A program made the position numbers and the translations under genes. A DNA stretch of 64,000 nt from Ilumatobacter coccineus YM16-304. GTDB lineage: Bacteria > Actinomycetota > Acidimicrobiia > Acidimicrobiales > Ilumatobacteraceae. The stretch covers positions 3,224,001-3,288,000 of the forward strand of contig NC_020520.1 of the NCBI RefSeq assembly GCF_000348785.1, in the 5' to 3' direction. The first letter of the stretch is position 1. Every line of letters starts with the position of its first letter. Under the pieces are notes generated by a model. That model saw only the letters and a program-made list of their open reading frames with translations. It was not told the origin of the DNA and made no database searches. Below, piece by piece: positions 8,467 through 17,779 of this stretch.

Positions 8467-9237
8467 TCAGGTGGCGGGAGCGACGATCGCCGGGACGATG
8501 TCGCCGATGCTGCCCTGCAGCAGGTGGGTGGCGTAGCGATCCATGTTGGTCTCGTCGCCGTTGACGATGATCACGTCGGCTCCTCCGGCGTTGGCCCGTG
8601 GAACACAGTTGGCAGCGGGATACACCGAGAGCGTCGAGCCGACGGCGAGCATCACGTCGCACTCGTCGCTCACCCGCATCGCACGGTCGATCACCTCCGG
8701 GATCAGGGACTGCCCGAAGCTGATCGTGTCGGACTTCAGGATCCCACCGCATTCGAGACACGCCGGGTCGACGTCTCCCGCACGGACACGAGCGAGGGCC
8801 TGCTCCATCGGCCGACGATCCTCGCACTCCCAACAGCGGGTGAACCACACGGTGCCGTGGACCTCGATCACCTTCGCCGGGTCGTTGCCCGCCTTCTGAT
8901 GCAGCCCGTCGATGTTCTGCGTGACGATGGCGTGGAGCCGCCCCTGACGTTCGAGTTCGACGATGGCCGCGTGCCCACGGTTCGGCTCCGCCGTCCACGC
9001 CGGCGTGGTCAGCCGGTTCTGCCACGCCGCCTGGCGCACCTCCGGCTCGTTCAGATAGTGGGTGATGTTCGACGCCTTCTCGGCGGCCGGGTTCTTGGTC
9101 CACACCCCGTTCGGGCCACGGAAGTCGGGAATCCCCGAGTCGGTACTGATACCGGCTCCCGTCAGCACCACGACGCGCCCGGCATCGCGGAGTACCTCAC
9201 GGACGCGAGAGATCTGTTCGCCGTCGATCGCTTCCAT
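8467..9237 (-). CDS. Sir2-family NAD-dependent protein deacylase
   Basis: 256 residues from ATG 9237 (GTG 9240 is adjacent). Sirtuin signatures: VLTGAGISTDSGIPDFRGPN for NAD binding, TQNIDGLHQKAG, catalytic His in EVHGT, and two zinc CxxC pairs (CWEC and CLEC). The C-terminal AVGSTLSVYPAAN matches the GTSL region. These enzymes remove acetyl or other acyl groups from lysine using NAD, often tuning acyl-CoA synthetases. No acyltransferase is adjacent. The upstream region holds repeated CACCATC/CTCACC tracts only. Confidence 0.93.
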   Translation of the reverse strand: MEAIDGEQISRVREVLRDAGRVVVLTGAGISTDSGIPDFRGPNGVWTKNPAAEKASNITHYLNEPEVRQAAWQNRLTTPAWTAEPNRGHAAIVELERQGRLHAIVTQNIDGLHQKAGNDPAKVIEVHGTVWFTRCWECEDRRPMEQALARVRAGDVDPACLECGGILKSDTISFGQSLIPEVIDRAMRVSDECDVMLAVGSTLSVYPAANCVPRANAGGADVIIVNGDETNMDRYATHLLQGSIGDIVPAIVAPAT

Positions 9238-9375
9238 CACCGTCTCACCATCACCATCACACGCACCATCTCACCTGCACCATCTCACCTTGCCCGATCC
9301 GAACGTGTCGCCGCCACTCCCGCCCCAGATCGCGTCCGACGCCGCTCGCGGCGATCGTTGCGGAATACTGGAGCA

Positions 9376-10245
9376 GTGCGTCGCCGTCGCTTCACCATCT
9401 CACTGCTCGCGTCGATGCTCCCCGTCGCAGCCGTCGGAGAACGGGTCGAAGCCGGATGGCTCGACGGGCTCGGTGCGTCGGAGGAAGCAGCCGAGCGAGG
9501 CGTGGCGTATCCGACCGAAGCGACGTGCAACCTCAAGACGGTGCGAGCGCTGGCCACTCGCCACCCCGACGTGCGCCAGTTCGTGGTGCTGGTGACCGAC
9601 TCGTTCACCGACACGACCGGCGACGGGTACGTGGCCGCCCAGCGCAGCTCGGGCGACTGGGTGTGTCAGACCTCCGCCGCCGACGCCCGGTTCGGCCGCA
9701 ACGGCACGCGACTGCTGCTCGACCGGCGCAGCGGCGACGGCACCACACCAGCCGGCGTGTTCCCGATGGGCGCGATCACCGCGTGGGACGGCGAGCGTCT
9801 CAACGTGTTCGGCAACTCCCCCGATCCCGGCGTGAAGAACGGCGTCCTGTACCGAGACGTGCAGCCCGAAGACTGCTGGGGCGCGACGCCCAACGATCCC
9901 GACTACAACCACCTGGTCAACGATCCGGGTTGCGCCGGACCCGACGACGAGTGGCTCCCCCGATTCGGCGGCGTCTACTCGCATGCGGCCGTGATCGGCG
10001 CCAACCTCGACCCGGTCACCGAAGCGACCTCGGGCGATGCCCCGGGAGAGACCCCGTATGCCGCGGCGATCTTCCTGCACCGACACAGCTACGGGAGCGG
10101 ACGCACGAGTGGACCCACGCGTGCAACGAGCGGCTGCGTCTCGCTCGCTGCGGCCGAACTGGTCGAGGTGATCACCGCACTCGACCCCGATCTGAACCCG
10201 CACTTCGCGATCGGGCCGATCGACCACCTCGTCCAGAGCGCCTGA
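9376..10245 (+). CDS. Secreted L,D-transpeptidase-fold (YkuD) protein
   Basis: 289 residues from GTG 9376 (VRRRRFTISLLASML), which gives a basic N-terminus and a hydrophobic signal. Longer in-frame extension upstream runs antisense to the sirtuin and is not credible. The C-terminal half carries the YkuD catalytic pattern: His in FLHRHSYGSG and Cys in ATSGCVSLAA, with GVYSHAAVIG before it. YkuD enzymes form 3-3 peptidoglycan cross-links or attach proteins, but many actinobacterial relatives are uncharacterised. Several extra cysteines (ATCNLK, DWVCQT, EDCWG, PGCAG) fit an exported, disulfide-bonded protein. It is followed closely by prfC. Confidence 0.75.
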   Translation: MRRRRFTISLLASMLPVAAVGERVEAGWLDGLGASEEAAERGVAYPTEATCNLKTVRALATRHPDVRQFVVLVTDSFTDTTGDGYVAAQRSSGDWVCQTSAADARFGRNGTRLLLDRRSGDGTTPAGVFPMGAITAWDGERLNVFGNSPDPGVKNGVLYRDVQPEDCWGATPNDPDYNHLVNDPGCAGPDDEWLPRFGGVYSHAAVIGANLDPVTEATSGDAPGETPYAAAIFLHRHSYGSGRTSGPTRATSGCVSLAAAELVEVITALDPDLNPHFAIGPIDHLVQSA

Positions 10246-10337
10246 CCGATCACCTTCCCGGTCAGGCGTCGCCTCGGCCGGAACCGGCTCGGGCCGCCCG
10301 GCTCTCATCGCGGAGCGCGGCGGTAGCGTGGTCGGCC

Positions 10338-11915
10338 GTGTCCCAGGTGATCGAAGAAGCAGCACGTCGTCGGACGTTCGCCATCATCTCGCACCCCGAC
10401 GCGGGCAAGACCACGCTCACCGAGAAGTTCCTCCTGTACGCCGGAGCGATCCAATCGGGTGGCGCGGTGAAGGCCCGCGAAGACCGCCGGTCGGCCACGT
10501 CCGACTGGATGGAGATGGAGCAGAAGCGCGGCATCTCGATCTCGTCGACGGCGCTCAACTTCCCGTACCGCGAGCAAGAACTCAACCTGCTCGACACCCC
10601 TGGTCACCGCGACTTCTCCGAAGACACCTACCGCGTCCTGTCGGCCGTCGACGCCGTCGTCATGGTCCTCGACGCGGCGAAGGGCATCGAGCCGCAGACG
10701 CTGAAGTTGTTCGAGGTCTGCCGCTCACGCGAACTGCCGGTCATCACGTTCCTCAACAAACTCGACCGACCGGGCCTCGAACCGCTCGAACTGCTCGACC
10801 AGATCGAAGAACAGATCGGCCTGCGTCCGACACCGGCGACGTGGCCGGTGGGCTCGTACGGCGACCTGCGCGGCGTGCTCGATCGCCGCACCGACGTGTT
10901 CACGAGGTTCACCCGCACGGCGCGGGGCTCGAAGATCGCTCCCGAAGAAGACATGGCCGCCGAGCAAGCCGCCGCCGAAGAGGGCGACGCATGGCTCAAG
11001 TGCGCCGAGGAGTCGGAGTTGCTCGACGCGATGGGCGCCGACGTCGACATGGAGTCGTTCCTCGCCGGCCAGTCCACGCCGATCTTCGCCGGGTCTGCGC
11101 TCACCAACTTCGGCGTGCGCCATCTGCTCGATGCCATCGTCGACCTCGCTCCGGCGCCGCTCCCCCGTGACGACATCGACGGTGAACCCCGCCCGCTCGA
11201 AACCGCCTGTTCGGCGTTCGTGTTCAAGGTGCAGGCCAACATGGACCGCAATCACCGTGACCGCATCGCGTTCGCCCGCATCTGCTCGGGCAAGTTCGAT
11301 CGCGGCATGGTGATGACCTGCGAGCGAACCGGCAAGCCGTTCGCCACGAAGTACGCGTCGACCGTGTTCGGTGCCGAGCGCACGACCATCGACGAGGCGT
11401 TTCCCGGCGATGTCGTCGGACTGGTCAACGCCACCGGCCTCAACATCGGCGACACGCTGTACGACGAGACCGGCCCTCGAGTCGAGTTCCCGAAGCTGCC
11501 GCAGTTCGCGCCCGAAGTGTTCGCGTCGGCTCGCCCGCAGGATTCGGGCAAGGTCAAGCAGTTCCGCAAGGGCCTCGATCAGCTCGGCGAAGAGGGCGTG
11601 GTGCAGGTGCTGCGCGATCCCGACTGGGGTGAGGCATCACCGGTGCTCGCTGCCGTCGGCCAGCTCCAGTTCGACGTGTTCGCCAACCGGCTCGACGTCG
11701 AGTTCAACGCGCCGATCGAACTGCTCAGCTCGCCGTACCAGGCGATCCGTCTCACCGACTCCGAGTCGGCCACTGCGCTTCGCGAGAAGCCAGGCGTTCG
11801 CATCCTGCAGCGCACCGACGGCGCACTGGTCGCGCTGTTCGAGAACAAGTACGCGCTGCAGCGCATCGAACAGAACGAACCCGAGCTCATGCTCGACCCC
11901 ATCATCGCCGGCTGA
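10338..11915 (+). CDS. prfC: Peptide chain release factor 3
   Basis: 525 residues from GTG 10338; E. coli RF3 has 529. GTPase motifs: G1 SHPDAGKTTLTEK, switch II LLDTPGHRDFSEDTYR, and NKLDRPG. The QKRGISISS switch I and the C-terminal DPIIAG are RF3-type rather than EF-G-type. RF3 is a GTPase that releases RF1/RF2 from the ribosome after peptide release and takes part in post-peptidyl-transfer quality control. It is 92 bases downstream of the YkuD gene and may share its transcript. It ends in a convergent junction with three tandem palindromic repeats. Confidence 0.95.
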   Translation: MSQVIEEAARRRTFAIISHPDAGKTTLTEKFLLYAGAIQSGGAVKAREDRRSATSDWMEMEQKRGISISSTALNFPYREQELNLLDTPGHRDFSEDTYRVLSAVDAVVMVLDAAKGIEPQTLKLFEVCRSRELPVITFLNKLDRPGLEPLELLDQIEEQIGLRPTPATWPVGSYGDLRGVLDRRTDVFTRFTRTARGSKIAPEEDMAAEQAAAEEGDAWLKCAEESELLDAMGADVDMESFLAGQSTPIFAGSALTNFGVRHLLDAIVDLAPAPLPRDDIDGEPRPLETACSAFVFKVQANMDRNHRDRIAFARICSGKFDRGMVMTCERTGKPFATKYASTVFGAERTTIDEAFPGDVVGLVNATGLNIGDTLYDETGPRVEFPKLPQFAPEVFASARPQDSGKVKQFRKGLDQLGEEGVVQVLRDPDWGEASPVLAAVGQLQFDVFANRLDVEFNAPIELLSSPYQAIRLTDSESATALREKPGVRILQRTDGALVALFENKYALQRIEQNEPELMLDPIIAG

Positions 11916-11932
11916 CCGACCAGCCATCACCG

Positions 11933-12104
11933 TTCTGCCCCTCCGATCCGTCACGGATGACGATTCGGCGGGGCAAAACCCGGCCTGCCGCTCACGGTTT
12001 TGCCCCTGCGAACCGTCACGGATGACGATTTGGCGGGGCAAAACCCGAAGCTCACTGTTTTGCCCCTGCGAACCGTCACGGATGACGGATTGGAGGGGTA
12101 AAAC
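11933..12104. repeat. Three tandem 47-nt palindromic repeats (TTTTGCCCC...GGGGCAAAAC)
   Basis: Copies at 11933-11979, 11998-12044 and 12058-12104. Each has outer arms TTTTGCCCC / GGGGCAAAA and an inner palindrome CGTCACGGATGACG, so each could form a hairpin with an internal bulge. Copies 2 and 3 share the first 30 bases exactly; copy 3 has compensating-type changes (GGGGTAAAAC). They fill the convergent junction between prfC and the DUF3048 gene. Not a CRISPR: only three units, short variable gaps and palindromic structure. Confidence 0.8.
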
Positions 12105-12121
12105 CTGCAGGTGGGGGGGCG

Positions 12122-13405
12122 TCAGCGGTCGCGGACGAGTTCGACGAAGGTGGTGCCGACGTCGAGCGGGATCCACTCGCCGGTGGCCTCGTCGGCGAAC
12201 GTGAACGGGTCCTGTGCCGTACGCCGGGCCCAGATCGCCTCGATCGCCACGCCGTTGCGGTGGATGACGGCGCGACCGCGGCCGATCGTGACCGGGTTCG
12301 GCGAACGGGCATCGACCGGTGACGGCGCGTGGAACACGTACATCTCGACGACGTTGTTCATCGAGATCTGCGCTCCGGACGCAGAGACGTGAGCTCGGCC
12401 GTTCTGCGAGCGACGGTAGAGCCCGGCGTCGGCGTCCCACACCCAGCCGGCGCGGTTGCCGTCCATCTGCACGTCGAACGACGCATCGGGTGACGTGATG
12501 AAGTACTCCGGCGCGGACCAGTCGTCGACGATCGGCCACAGTGACCGGGCCGGACCGGCGTCGGCGACGTTGTCGAGCGCGCACGACGGGTTCAGCTGCA
12601 GGTTGTGCGGAGCGCTGCGGCTCGAGTTGCGGTTGTAACACGGGCTCTTCTGTGCGGTGAAGTTGACGAGCACTTGTGAACGAGCGGCCGACTCGATCCA
12701 GTTGGTCACGCCGCGGTTGCCGCCCGACCAGGCGAGGATCGGACGGTTCATGCTGGCGAAGAGATCGAGGTCACCGGTTCGGGCCGACCGGACCGGACCG
12801 GCACGATCGGGCAAACGGGTGTGGAACAGCGCCACGAAGCGCGTCGCCTGCTCGACGTTCTCCTCGATGATCACGTCGGCGAGGTCGAGCCCCCACTGAG
12901 GGCGAGCGCTCCCGACGTTGTCGACCTTGACGGCGATGATGGGCGACGCCGCGAGTGCGTCGTCGGCGGGCGTGCCGGTCAGCGCGGCGATGCCGTCGAG
13001 TGGTGGCAGCGTCTCGTACGGCGGCCAGACCGGTACGCCGTTCTCGAGCAGCGTCGTGACCGGGGCCATGGTCGTCGTGGTGGACGACGTGGTCGTCGTG
13101 GACGTCGTCGTCGTGGTGGTTGTCGTCGGCGGAACCGTCGTGGTCGTCGTGGTGGGGGCGACCGTGGTGCTGGTCGTGGTCGTCTGCGGAACGGTGGTGG
13201 CCAACACGACTGCGTCATCTCCGTCGCCATCTCCGCCCGTCAGCCAGACGAGGCCCCCGACGAGGAGCGCCACTGTTCCGAGCAGTGCGCCGCCGACGGC
13301 GAGCCGACGACGCGTGAAGTTCGGCTCGCTCTGGCCATCGTCCCCCGACGGATTCGCGGTGCTGGCGTCGTTTCCGAGTTCCACGCCGGACGACGGTACT
13401 GCCAT
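12122..13405 (-). CDS. DUF3048-domain membrane-anchored protein
   Basis: 427 residues from ATG 13405. The N-terminus is cytoplasmic, then a membrane anchor (ALLGTVALLVGGLVWL), a long Thr-rich linker (runs of TTTT), and an extracytoplasmic DUF3048 (YerB-like) domain: IIAVKVDNVGSARPQWGL, ADVIIEENVEQATRF, and LPDRAGPVRSARTGD are typical. YerB-like proteins are exported lipoproteins or anchored proteins without established function. The Thr-rich linker may be glycosylated. It is divergent from the next gene, with about 150 bases between them. Confidence 0.82.
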   Translation of the reverse strand: MAVPSSGVELGNDASTANPSGDDGQSEPNFTRRRLAVGGALLGTVALLVGGLVWLTGGDGDGDDAVVLATTVPQTTTTSTTVAPTTTTTTVPPTTTTTTTTSTTTTSSTTTTMAPVTTLLENGVPVWPPYETLPPLDGIAALTGTPADDALAASPIIAVKVDNVGSARPQWGLDLADVIIEENVEQATRFVALFHTRLPDRAGPVRSARTGDLDLFASMNRPILAWSGGNRGVTNWIESAARSQVLVNFTAQKSPCYNRNSSRSAPHNLQLNPSCALDNVADAGPARSLWPIVDDWSAPEYFITSPDASFDVQMDGNRAGWVWDADAGLYRRSQNGRAHVSASGAQISMNNVVEMYVFHAPSPVDARSPNPVTIGRGRAVIHRNGVAIEAIWARRTAQDPFTFADEATGEWIPLDVGTTFVELVRDR

Positions 13406-13556
13406 CTCGAACGCCGACGTCGGCAGCGCGGCGAGGTTCTGCGACGGCCCTGATCGAGAGTGTCGGTGAACTGGGTCTTTCCCCTTTCGGCCACGTGTCA
13501 CCCACTGTCGGACTGCCGACTTCCCTCCCGTGCGTCGACTCGCCTGGAAGGCATCC

Positions 13557-14186
13557 ATGACCGAAACACTCGAACAACCACTCCCCTCGTCCTCGACCGA
13601 TCGCTCGACTCCGAACGCCCGCAGCGCCGACCACACCGCACTGCCCGAGGTGATCCACGTACGTCCGTGGATCGACCCCGTGGTCGACGACAGCGGCCAT
13701 GACCCGCGCTCGCGTTACGTGGAACGCTTCTGGCTCGGCGTGCTCGGCCCGACGGCGACCTGGCTGCTCCGGCGACTCGTCGCCGGGCTCGACCGGTCGC
13801 CCGATGGCTACGAGGTCGACCTCGTCGACACTGCGCGGGCGATGGGGCTCTCGTACACGTCGGGCAGGTCGTCACCCTTCGCCAAAGCGCTCCAGCGGTG
13901 CGTGATGTTCGGCCTCGCTCACCAGACCTCAGACGGCCTGGCGATCCGACGACGTGTGCCCACGGTGGCCCATCGCCATCTCCGCCGACTCCCCGCCGCC
14001 GTGCAGACCGAGCACGAGACCTGGAGCCAGACCGTGACGCTCGACGAACTCAGCCGGGCCCACCAGCTCGCGATCGCGATGATCGACGCCGGAGACGATC
14101 CCGACGCCATCGAGCACCAGTTGATCGCCGTGGGCGTCGGCAACGCCACGGCCGCCGACGTGGCCGACAACCTCGCCCGCCTCTGA
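13557..14186 (+). CDS. Conserved actinobacterial-type protein, possible winged helix
   Basis: 209 residues from ATG 13557. I do not recognise a named family. The core (about 45-125) runs SRYVERFWLGVLGPTATWLL, LDRSPDGYEVDLVDTARAMG and SPFAKALQRCVMFGLAHQ, a helical layout like a winged-helix module. The C-terminal part (about 150-209) is a small helical bundle around LSRAHQLAIAMIDAGDDPDA. No signal peptide. It is divergent from DUF3048 and converges on the beta-helix gene across a perfect palindrome. Confidence 0.6.
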   Translation: MTETLEQPLPSSSTDRSTPNARSADHTALPEVIHVRPWIDPVVDDSGHDPRSRYVERFWLGVLGPTATWLLRRLVAGLDRSPDGYEVDLVDTARAMGLSYTSGRSSPFAKALQRCVMFGLAHQTSDGLAIRRRVPTVAHRHLRRLPAAVQTEHETWSQTVTLDELSRAHQLAIAMIDAGDDPDAIEHQLIAVGVGNATAADVADNLARL

Positions 14187-14191
14187 ACGCG

Positions 14192-14238
14192 CAACGACCT
14201 GGTTGTCTCCATCCGGGATGGAGACAACCAGGTCGTTG
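14192..14238. terminator. Perfect 47-nt palindrome, repeat family A copy 1
   Basis: Two exact 23-base arms around one G: left arm CAACGACCTGGTTGTCTCCA then TCC, right arm its complement. It sits 5 bases after a plus-strand stop and 49 bases before a minus-strand stop, so it can serve as a two-way transcription terminator. Related copies lie at 20777, 28637, 35241 and 48194. Confidence 0.7.
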
Positions 14239-14247
14239 GTACGCAGT

Positions 14248-14278
14248 CGGTGGCGTCGCTCGGGGAGCGTCGTCACCG
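14248..14278. repeat. Imperfect hairpin, repeat family B (CGCTC...GAGCG)
   Basis: Arms of about 14 bases (CGGTGGCGTCGCTC / GAGCGTCGTCACCG) with two mismatches and a 3-base loop. It lies between the family A palindrome and the beta-helix gene stop. Similar hairpins with a GCTCC-GGAGC tip occur at 20824, 41297 and 44520. Confidence 0.5.
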
Positions 14279-14286
14279 CGTGATGA

Positions 14287-17200
14287 TCAGCGGATGAAGG
14301 CGACGACGTCGACGGCGAGGTGAGTCGCCGACGACGAGAACAAGCAGATCTCACCGTCGTCGTTCACCTCGGCGATGATCTCGTTGCCACCGCTCACACC
14401 CGCCTCGTAGTTCAACGACGACGCCGTCGGCGTCGGAAGCACACACGGCGACACCGTCACATACCCACGCGACGACGGATTGATCGCCGTCACGTTCGCA
14501 ACGACCGCCTTGACGTCGGCCGGGATTCCGGCTCGGCCGGCGATCGGCAGCGTCGTGGTCGAACCCGGGGTGACCGGCCCGCCACCCTGGCTTTCGCCAT
14601 CGGCGGTGACCTGACCGTCACGGGTCTCGAGCAGACGAGCCGGTGTGATCGATTCGATCGCTCCGGCCGGCAGGTAGCCGACGACGTCGATGGTGACGTC
14701 GGTGGCGGTGCTCGCGAACACGCACATGTCGCCGAACTCGTCGAGCTGCACGACGACCTCGTTGCCACGAACTGCGCCGGCGGCGAAGTTGAGGCTCGAG
14801 GCCAGCGGCGTCTCGGGCAGGCAGGCGTGCAACGTCAGGTACCCGTTGGTCTCGGGCTTGATCGCGGTGACGTTGACGATCACCGCAGCAGCGTCGTCGG
14901 GCACGCCGTTGCGACCGGCCATACCGACGGTCTGCGTCGACCCCGCAACCATCCGGCCGACGCCTTCGAAGCGTCCGTCGGCGGTGTCTTTGCCGGTGCG
15001 GGTCTCGAGGGCACGTGCCGGCACGAGCGGACGAACCGCCGACAACTCGGTGGCGTAGGCCACGACGTCGACCGTGAGGTGCGTCGTGCCCTGCGTGAAC
15101 AAGCACACCTTGCCGTCGGCGCTGAGACCGGTGACGATCTCGTTGCCGACGTTGGAGCCCGGAGCGAAGTTGAGGCTCGACGCATCGGGTCGAGCGGCAT
15201 CGCAGTCGTAGGCGGTCACGTACCCCGGTCCGTCGGGAGCGATCGCCGTGATGTTCATCACCACCGCGGTCGCACCAGCCGGCACCTCGTCACGTCCGGC
15301 GATCTGCACTTCGTAGACCGAGCCCGACGTGCGCTTGCCGCCACCTTCGAACTCACCGTCGATCGTCTCCTGCCCGTCTCGGGTGTCGACGAACCGAGCC
15401 GGTGCGATCGATTCGAGCAGCGTCGTGGACTCGACGGAACCGATGTCGATCGTGTCGACGATTCGCTCCTGTCCCCGCTGATCGAGTGCCGGGGCATCGG
15501 CGATGGCTGCGTCGCCAGCGTCGATCGCCGGTGAGCCGGGCAGCGGAAGCACCGTGTCGAGCGTTCCGCCGTTGTCGCCCAACGAACCGAGTCGCGGGTC
15601 GTCGGTCTCGACGTTCGAGTCGGCGAGGCCGAGATCGGCGACCACTCCGGTCGGCAGCAGCGAGTACTCGGCCTCGACCGTGAGCTCGGGCACCTCCTCG
15701 CCGGGGGTAGCCGCGTCTGGCTGCAGCAGTCGCAGGCGGAAGTCATCGATGCCGTGCTCGGCGAGGGTTCCGGCGACGCCGGTGTCGGCGATGATGGTGT
15801 GATCGAGTGCGAGCCATCCGCCAGCGGCCTGGATGGGCGCTCCACTGACCGTGTTGTCGCCGATCGTCGAGTGCGCTATGGAGACATCGGCGTAGGCCGT
15901 CGACACGATGTGCTCGGAGTCGAAACCGGCAACGGTGACCTGGTCGAAGCTCACCACGCTGTACGCGACCGACACCGGGATGTCGTCGGTGGGCCCCGAC
16001 GGTGTGAAGTCGACTTCGTCGAGCAGCGGTCGGCCCATGCTGTAGAGACCGACGAAACGGTCGAAGCCTTCGGCCGGGGCGGCGATGGTGACGTTGCTCA
16101 GTTCGACGTTGGACTCGTACACCGTCAGACCGCCGTGCCACTGCATGTCGCTCAGCGCCAGCGGTGGATCGACGAGATCGCCGTCGAGTTCGTCGCCCGG
16201 TTCGTCGGGGAAGACCTGGAAGTCGCCGATTCCTCGGACGAACACGTGGCTGTTCGAGTTCTCGTCACCGAGTGAGACGTCCGAGACGTTCCACACCTCC
16301 GGCTCCTCGGCCGGTTCGTCGACCGCGTCGGGCCGCAGGAAGATCACGCGTCGCGAGTCCCCCTCCAGGCCGAGGCTCGTGTTCGCTGCATCGAGCACGA
16401 TGCCCGACACGTCGGCCGACGGACCCGAGACCCACATGGATGCTCGGCCGTCGTTGTCTGCGGCCGACAGGACGACATCGCTCACATCGGCGGACCCGTC
16501 GTAGGAACGGGCGCCCCCTCGGGCGCTGAGCTCCGCCGTCAGGTCGACATCGCTCATCTCGACCGTCCCGCCGCGTGCGTAGACGCTGCCGTACGTCGTG
16601 TCGATCGTGGCTCCCGACAGCGTCGACATCTGGCCCTCGACCTGAACGCGGGCATAGAGCGCACCCTCGGAGTCCGACAGGCCGTCGAGGACGACGTCGG
16701 TCACGGTCGTCTCCCCGTCACTCTCGACGTCGATTCGCGCGCCGTCGTAGGCGTTCAGTTGGACACCGCTGACGTCGACGGTCGTGTAGACGTCGTCCGC
16801 CCTCAGTCGAGCGTCGTCGCCGGCGGTGAGGGAGATGTCGGTCATGGCGACCGTGTAGATCTCTTCCACGTAGACGTCGACGTCGCGAGACGCCTCGAGA
16901 TCGAGCCCGGTCAGCACGACGCCGTACGTATCGCCGACGTCGATGGAGATGTTGTTGGCGGTAGCGGTCACGTTCGACACGGTGAGGTACTCGGAGCGAT
17001 AGACATCGATGTCGAGATCCGAGTCCGACAACGCGACGCTGACCTGCGACAGGGTGACCTCGAAGACGTTGTAGAGCTCGACATAGAAGTCGTTCACATC
17101 CGACGCGACCTCGACCGACGTGAGGGCGACCTCGTCGCCGTTGTAGAGCGACACCGTTCCACCGTCGAGTTCGAGGTCGGTCAGCGAGATCTGATCGAAA

Positions 17201-17625
17201 CTGGAGGCGCCGATCGTGTCGAACCCTCCAGAGCTCTCGATCGTCAGACCGCTCACGGTGAGCGAGGCGTCGTGGTACGTGTAGAGCACCTGACCGGTCG
17301 GGTTGGTCAGCGTGATGCTGCCGTCGCCCGGGCCGACGATCGCGACGTCGTACTTGATGGTGAGTTGTGACGTGAGGCTGATCGTGCCGGACAGCCCGTC
17401 GGCGAACGTGATCGTGTCGAGCGCTCCGTCGCTGTTCGCGTCGAGCACCGCCTGTGCGAGGCTTCCCGGTCCGGACGCGTCGGTGTTGGTGACCTCCGAC
17501 GACACGGCACCCGCTGGGCTTCCGTTGACGAGGAGCGTTCCGCCGACGACGGTGACGGCTCCGAGCGCCCCCAACTTCTGACGGGTGGTCGCCGACGAAT
17601 CGATCTGGCCGCTGGTGTCTTTCAT
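14287..17625 (-). CDS. Large secreted beta-helix protein with three C-terminal PARxxETR modules
   Basis: 1112 residues from ATG 17625, chosen because GGGAGGA lies 6 bases upstream. A hydrophobic export signal (about 20-40) is followed by TNTDASGPGSLAQAVLDANS, the usual opening of parallel beta-helix surface proteins, and hundreds of residues of short beta-repeats rich in Asp, Ser, Thr and Val. Next is a 'choice-of-anchor Q' signature (LGSLGDNGGTLDTVLPLPGS, AIDAGDA). The last 360 residues hold three copies of a 110-residue module opening PARFVDTRDG, PARALETRTG and PARLLETRDG and ending HLTVDVVAYA-like. It is probably a cell-surface adhesin or carbohydrate-interacting protein. It is a tandem paralogue of the upstream gene. 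Confidence 0.78.
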   Translation of the reverse strand: MKDTSGQIDSSATTRQKLGALGAVTVVGGTLLVNGSPAGAVSSEVTNTDASGPGSLAQAVLDANSDGALDTITFADGLSGTISLTSQLTIKYDVAIVGPGDGSITLTNPTGQVLYTYHDASLTVSGLTIESSGGFDTIGASSFDQISLTDLELDGGTVSLYNGDEVALTSVEVASDVNDFYVELYNVFEVTLSQVSVALSDSDLDIDVYRSEYLTVSNVTATANNISIDVGDTYGVVLTGLDLEASRDVDVYVEEIYTVAMTDISLTAGDDARLRADDVYTTVDVSGVQLNAYDGARIDVESDGETTVTDVVLDGLSDSEGALYARVQVEGQMSTLSGATIDTTYGSVYARGGTVEMSDVDLTAELSARGGARSYDGSADVSDVVLSAADNDGRASMWVSGPSADVSGIVLDAANTSLGLEGDSRRVIFLRPDAVDEPAEEPEVWNVSDVSLGDENSNSHVFVRGIGDFQVFPDEPGDELDGDLVDPPLALSDMQWHGGLTVYESNVELSNVTIAAPAEGFDRFVGLYSMGRPLLDEVDFTPSGPTDDIPVSVAYSVVSFDQVTVAGFDSEHIVSTAYADVSIAHSTIGDNTVSGAPIQAAGGWLALDHTIIADTGVAGTLAEHGIDDFRLRLLQPDAATPGEEVPELTVEAEYSLLPTGVVADLGLADSNVETDDPRLGSLGDNGGTLDTVLPLPGSPAIDAGDAAIADAPALDQRGQERIVDTIDIGSVESTTLLESIAPARFVDTRDGQETIDGEFEGGGKRTSGSVYEVQIAGRDEVPAGATAVVMNITAIAPDGPGYVTAYDCDAARPDASSLNFAPGSNVGNEIVTGLSADGKVCLFTQGTTHLTVDVVAYATELSAVRPLVPARALETRTGKDTADGRFEGVGRMVAGSTQTVGMAGRNGVPDDAAAVIVNVTAIKPETNGYLTLHACLPETPLASSLNFAAGAVRGNEVVVQLDEFGDMCVFASTATDVTIDVVGYLPAGAIESITPARLLETRDGQVTADGESQGGGPVTPGSTTTLPIAGRAGIPADVKAVVANVTAINPSSRGYVTVSPCVLPTPTASSLNYEAGVSGGNEIIAEVNDDGEICLFSSSATHLAVDVVAFIR

Positions 17626-17779
17626 GAGATCCTCCCTGATCTTTCGCGACACCCCGATCAAGCGCCGCCCGGGGTCACACTAGGCACGCGTCGTCGCGCG
17701 ATGCGATTCTTTCGTGCTGGAGATGACCGAAGAGCTCGGTGAACGTGCAGCTCAGCCCGGGTGTCGTCGCACGCAGCCG

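Noticed and set aside
8377-9375. Upstream extension of the YkuD-fold gene
   Set aside because: The in-frame extension lies opposite the sirtuin gene and reads as Arg/His-rich shadow sequence; the GTG at 9376 gives a proper signal peptide.
11933-12104. Short CRISPR array
   Set aside because: Only three palindromic units with 13-18 base gaps, not spacer-sized, and no cas gene nearby.
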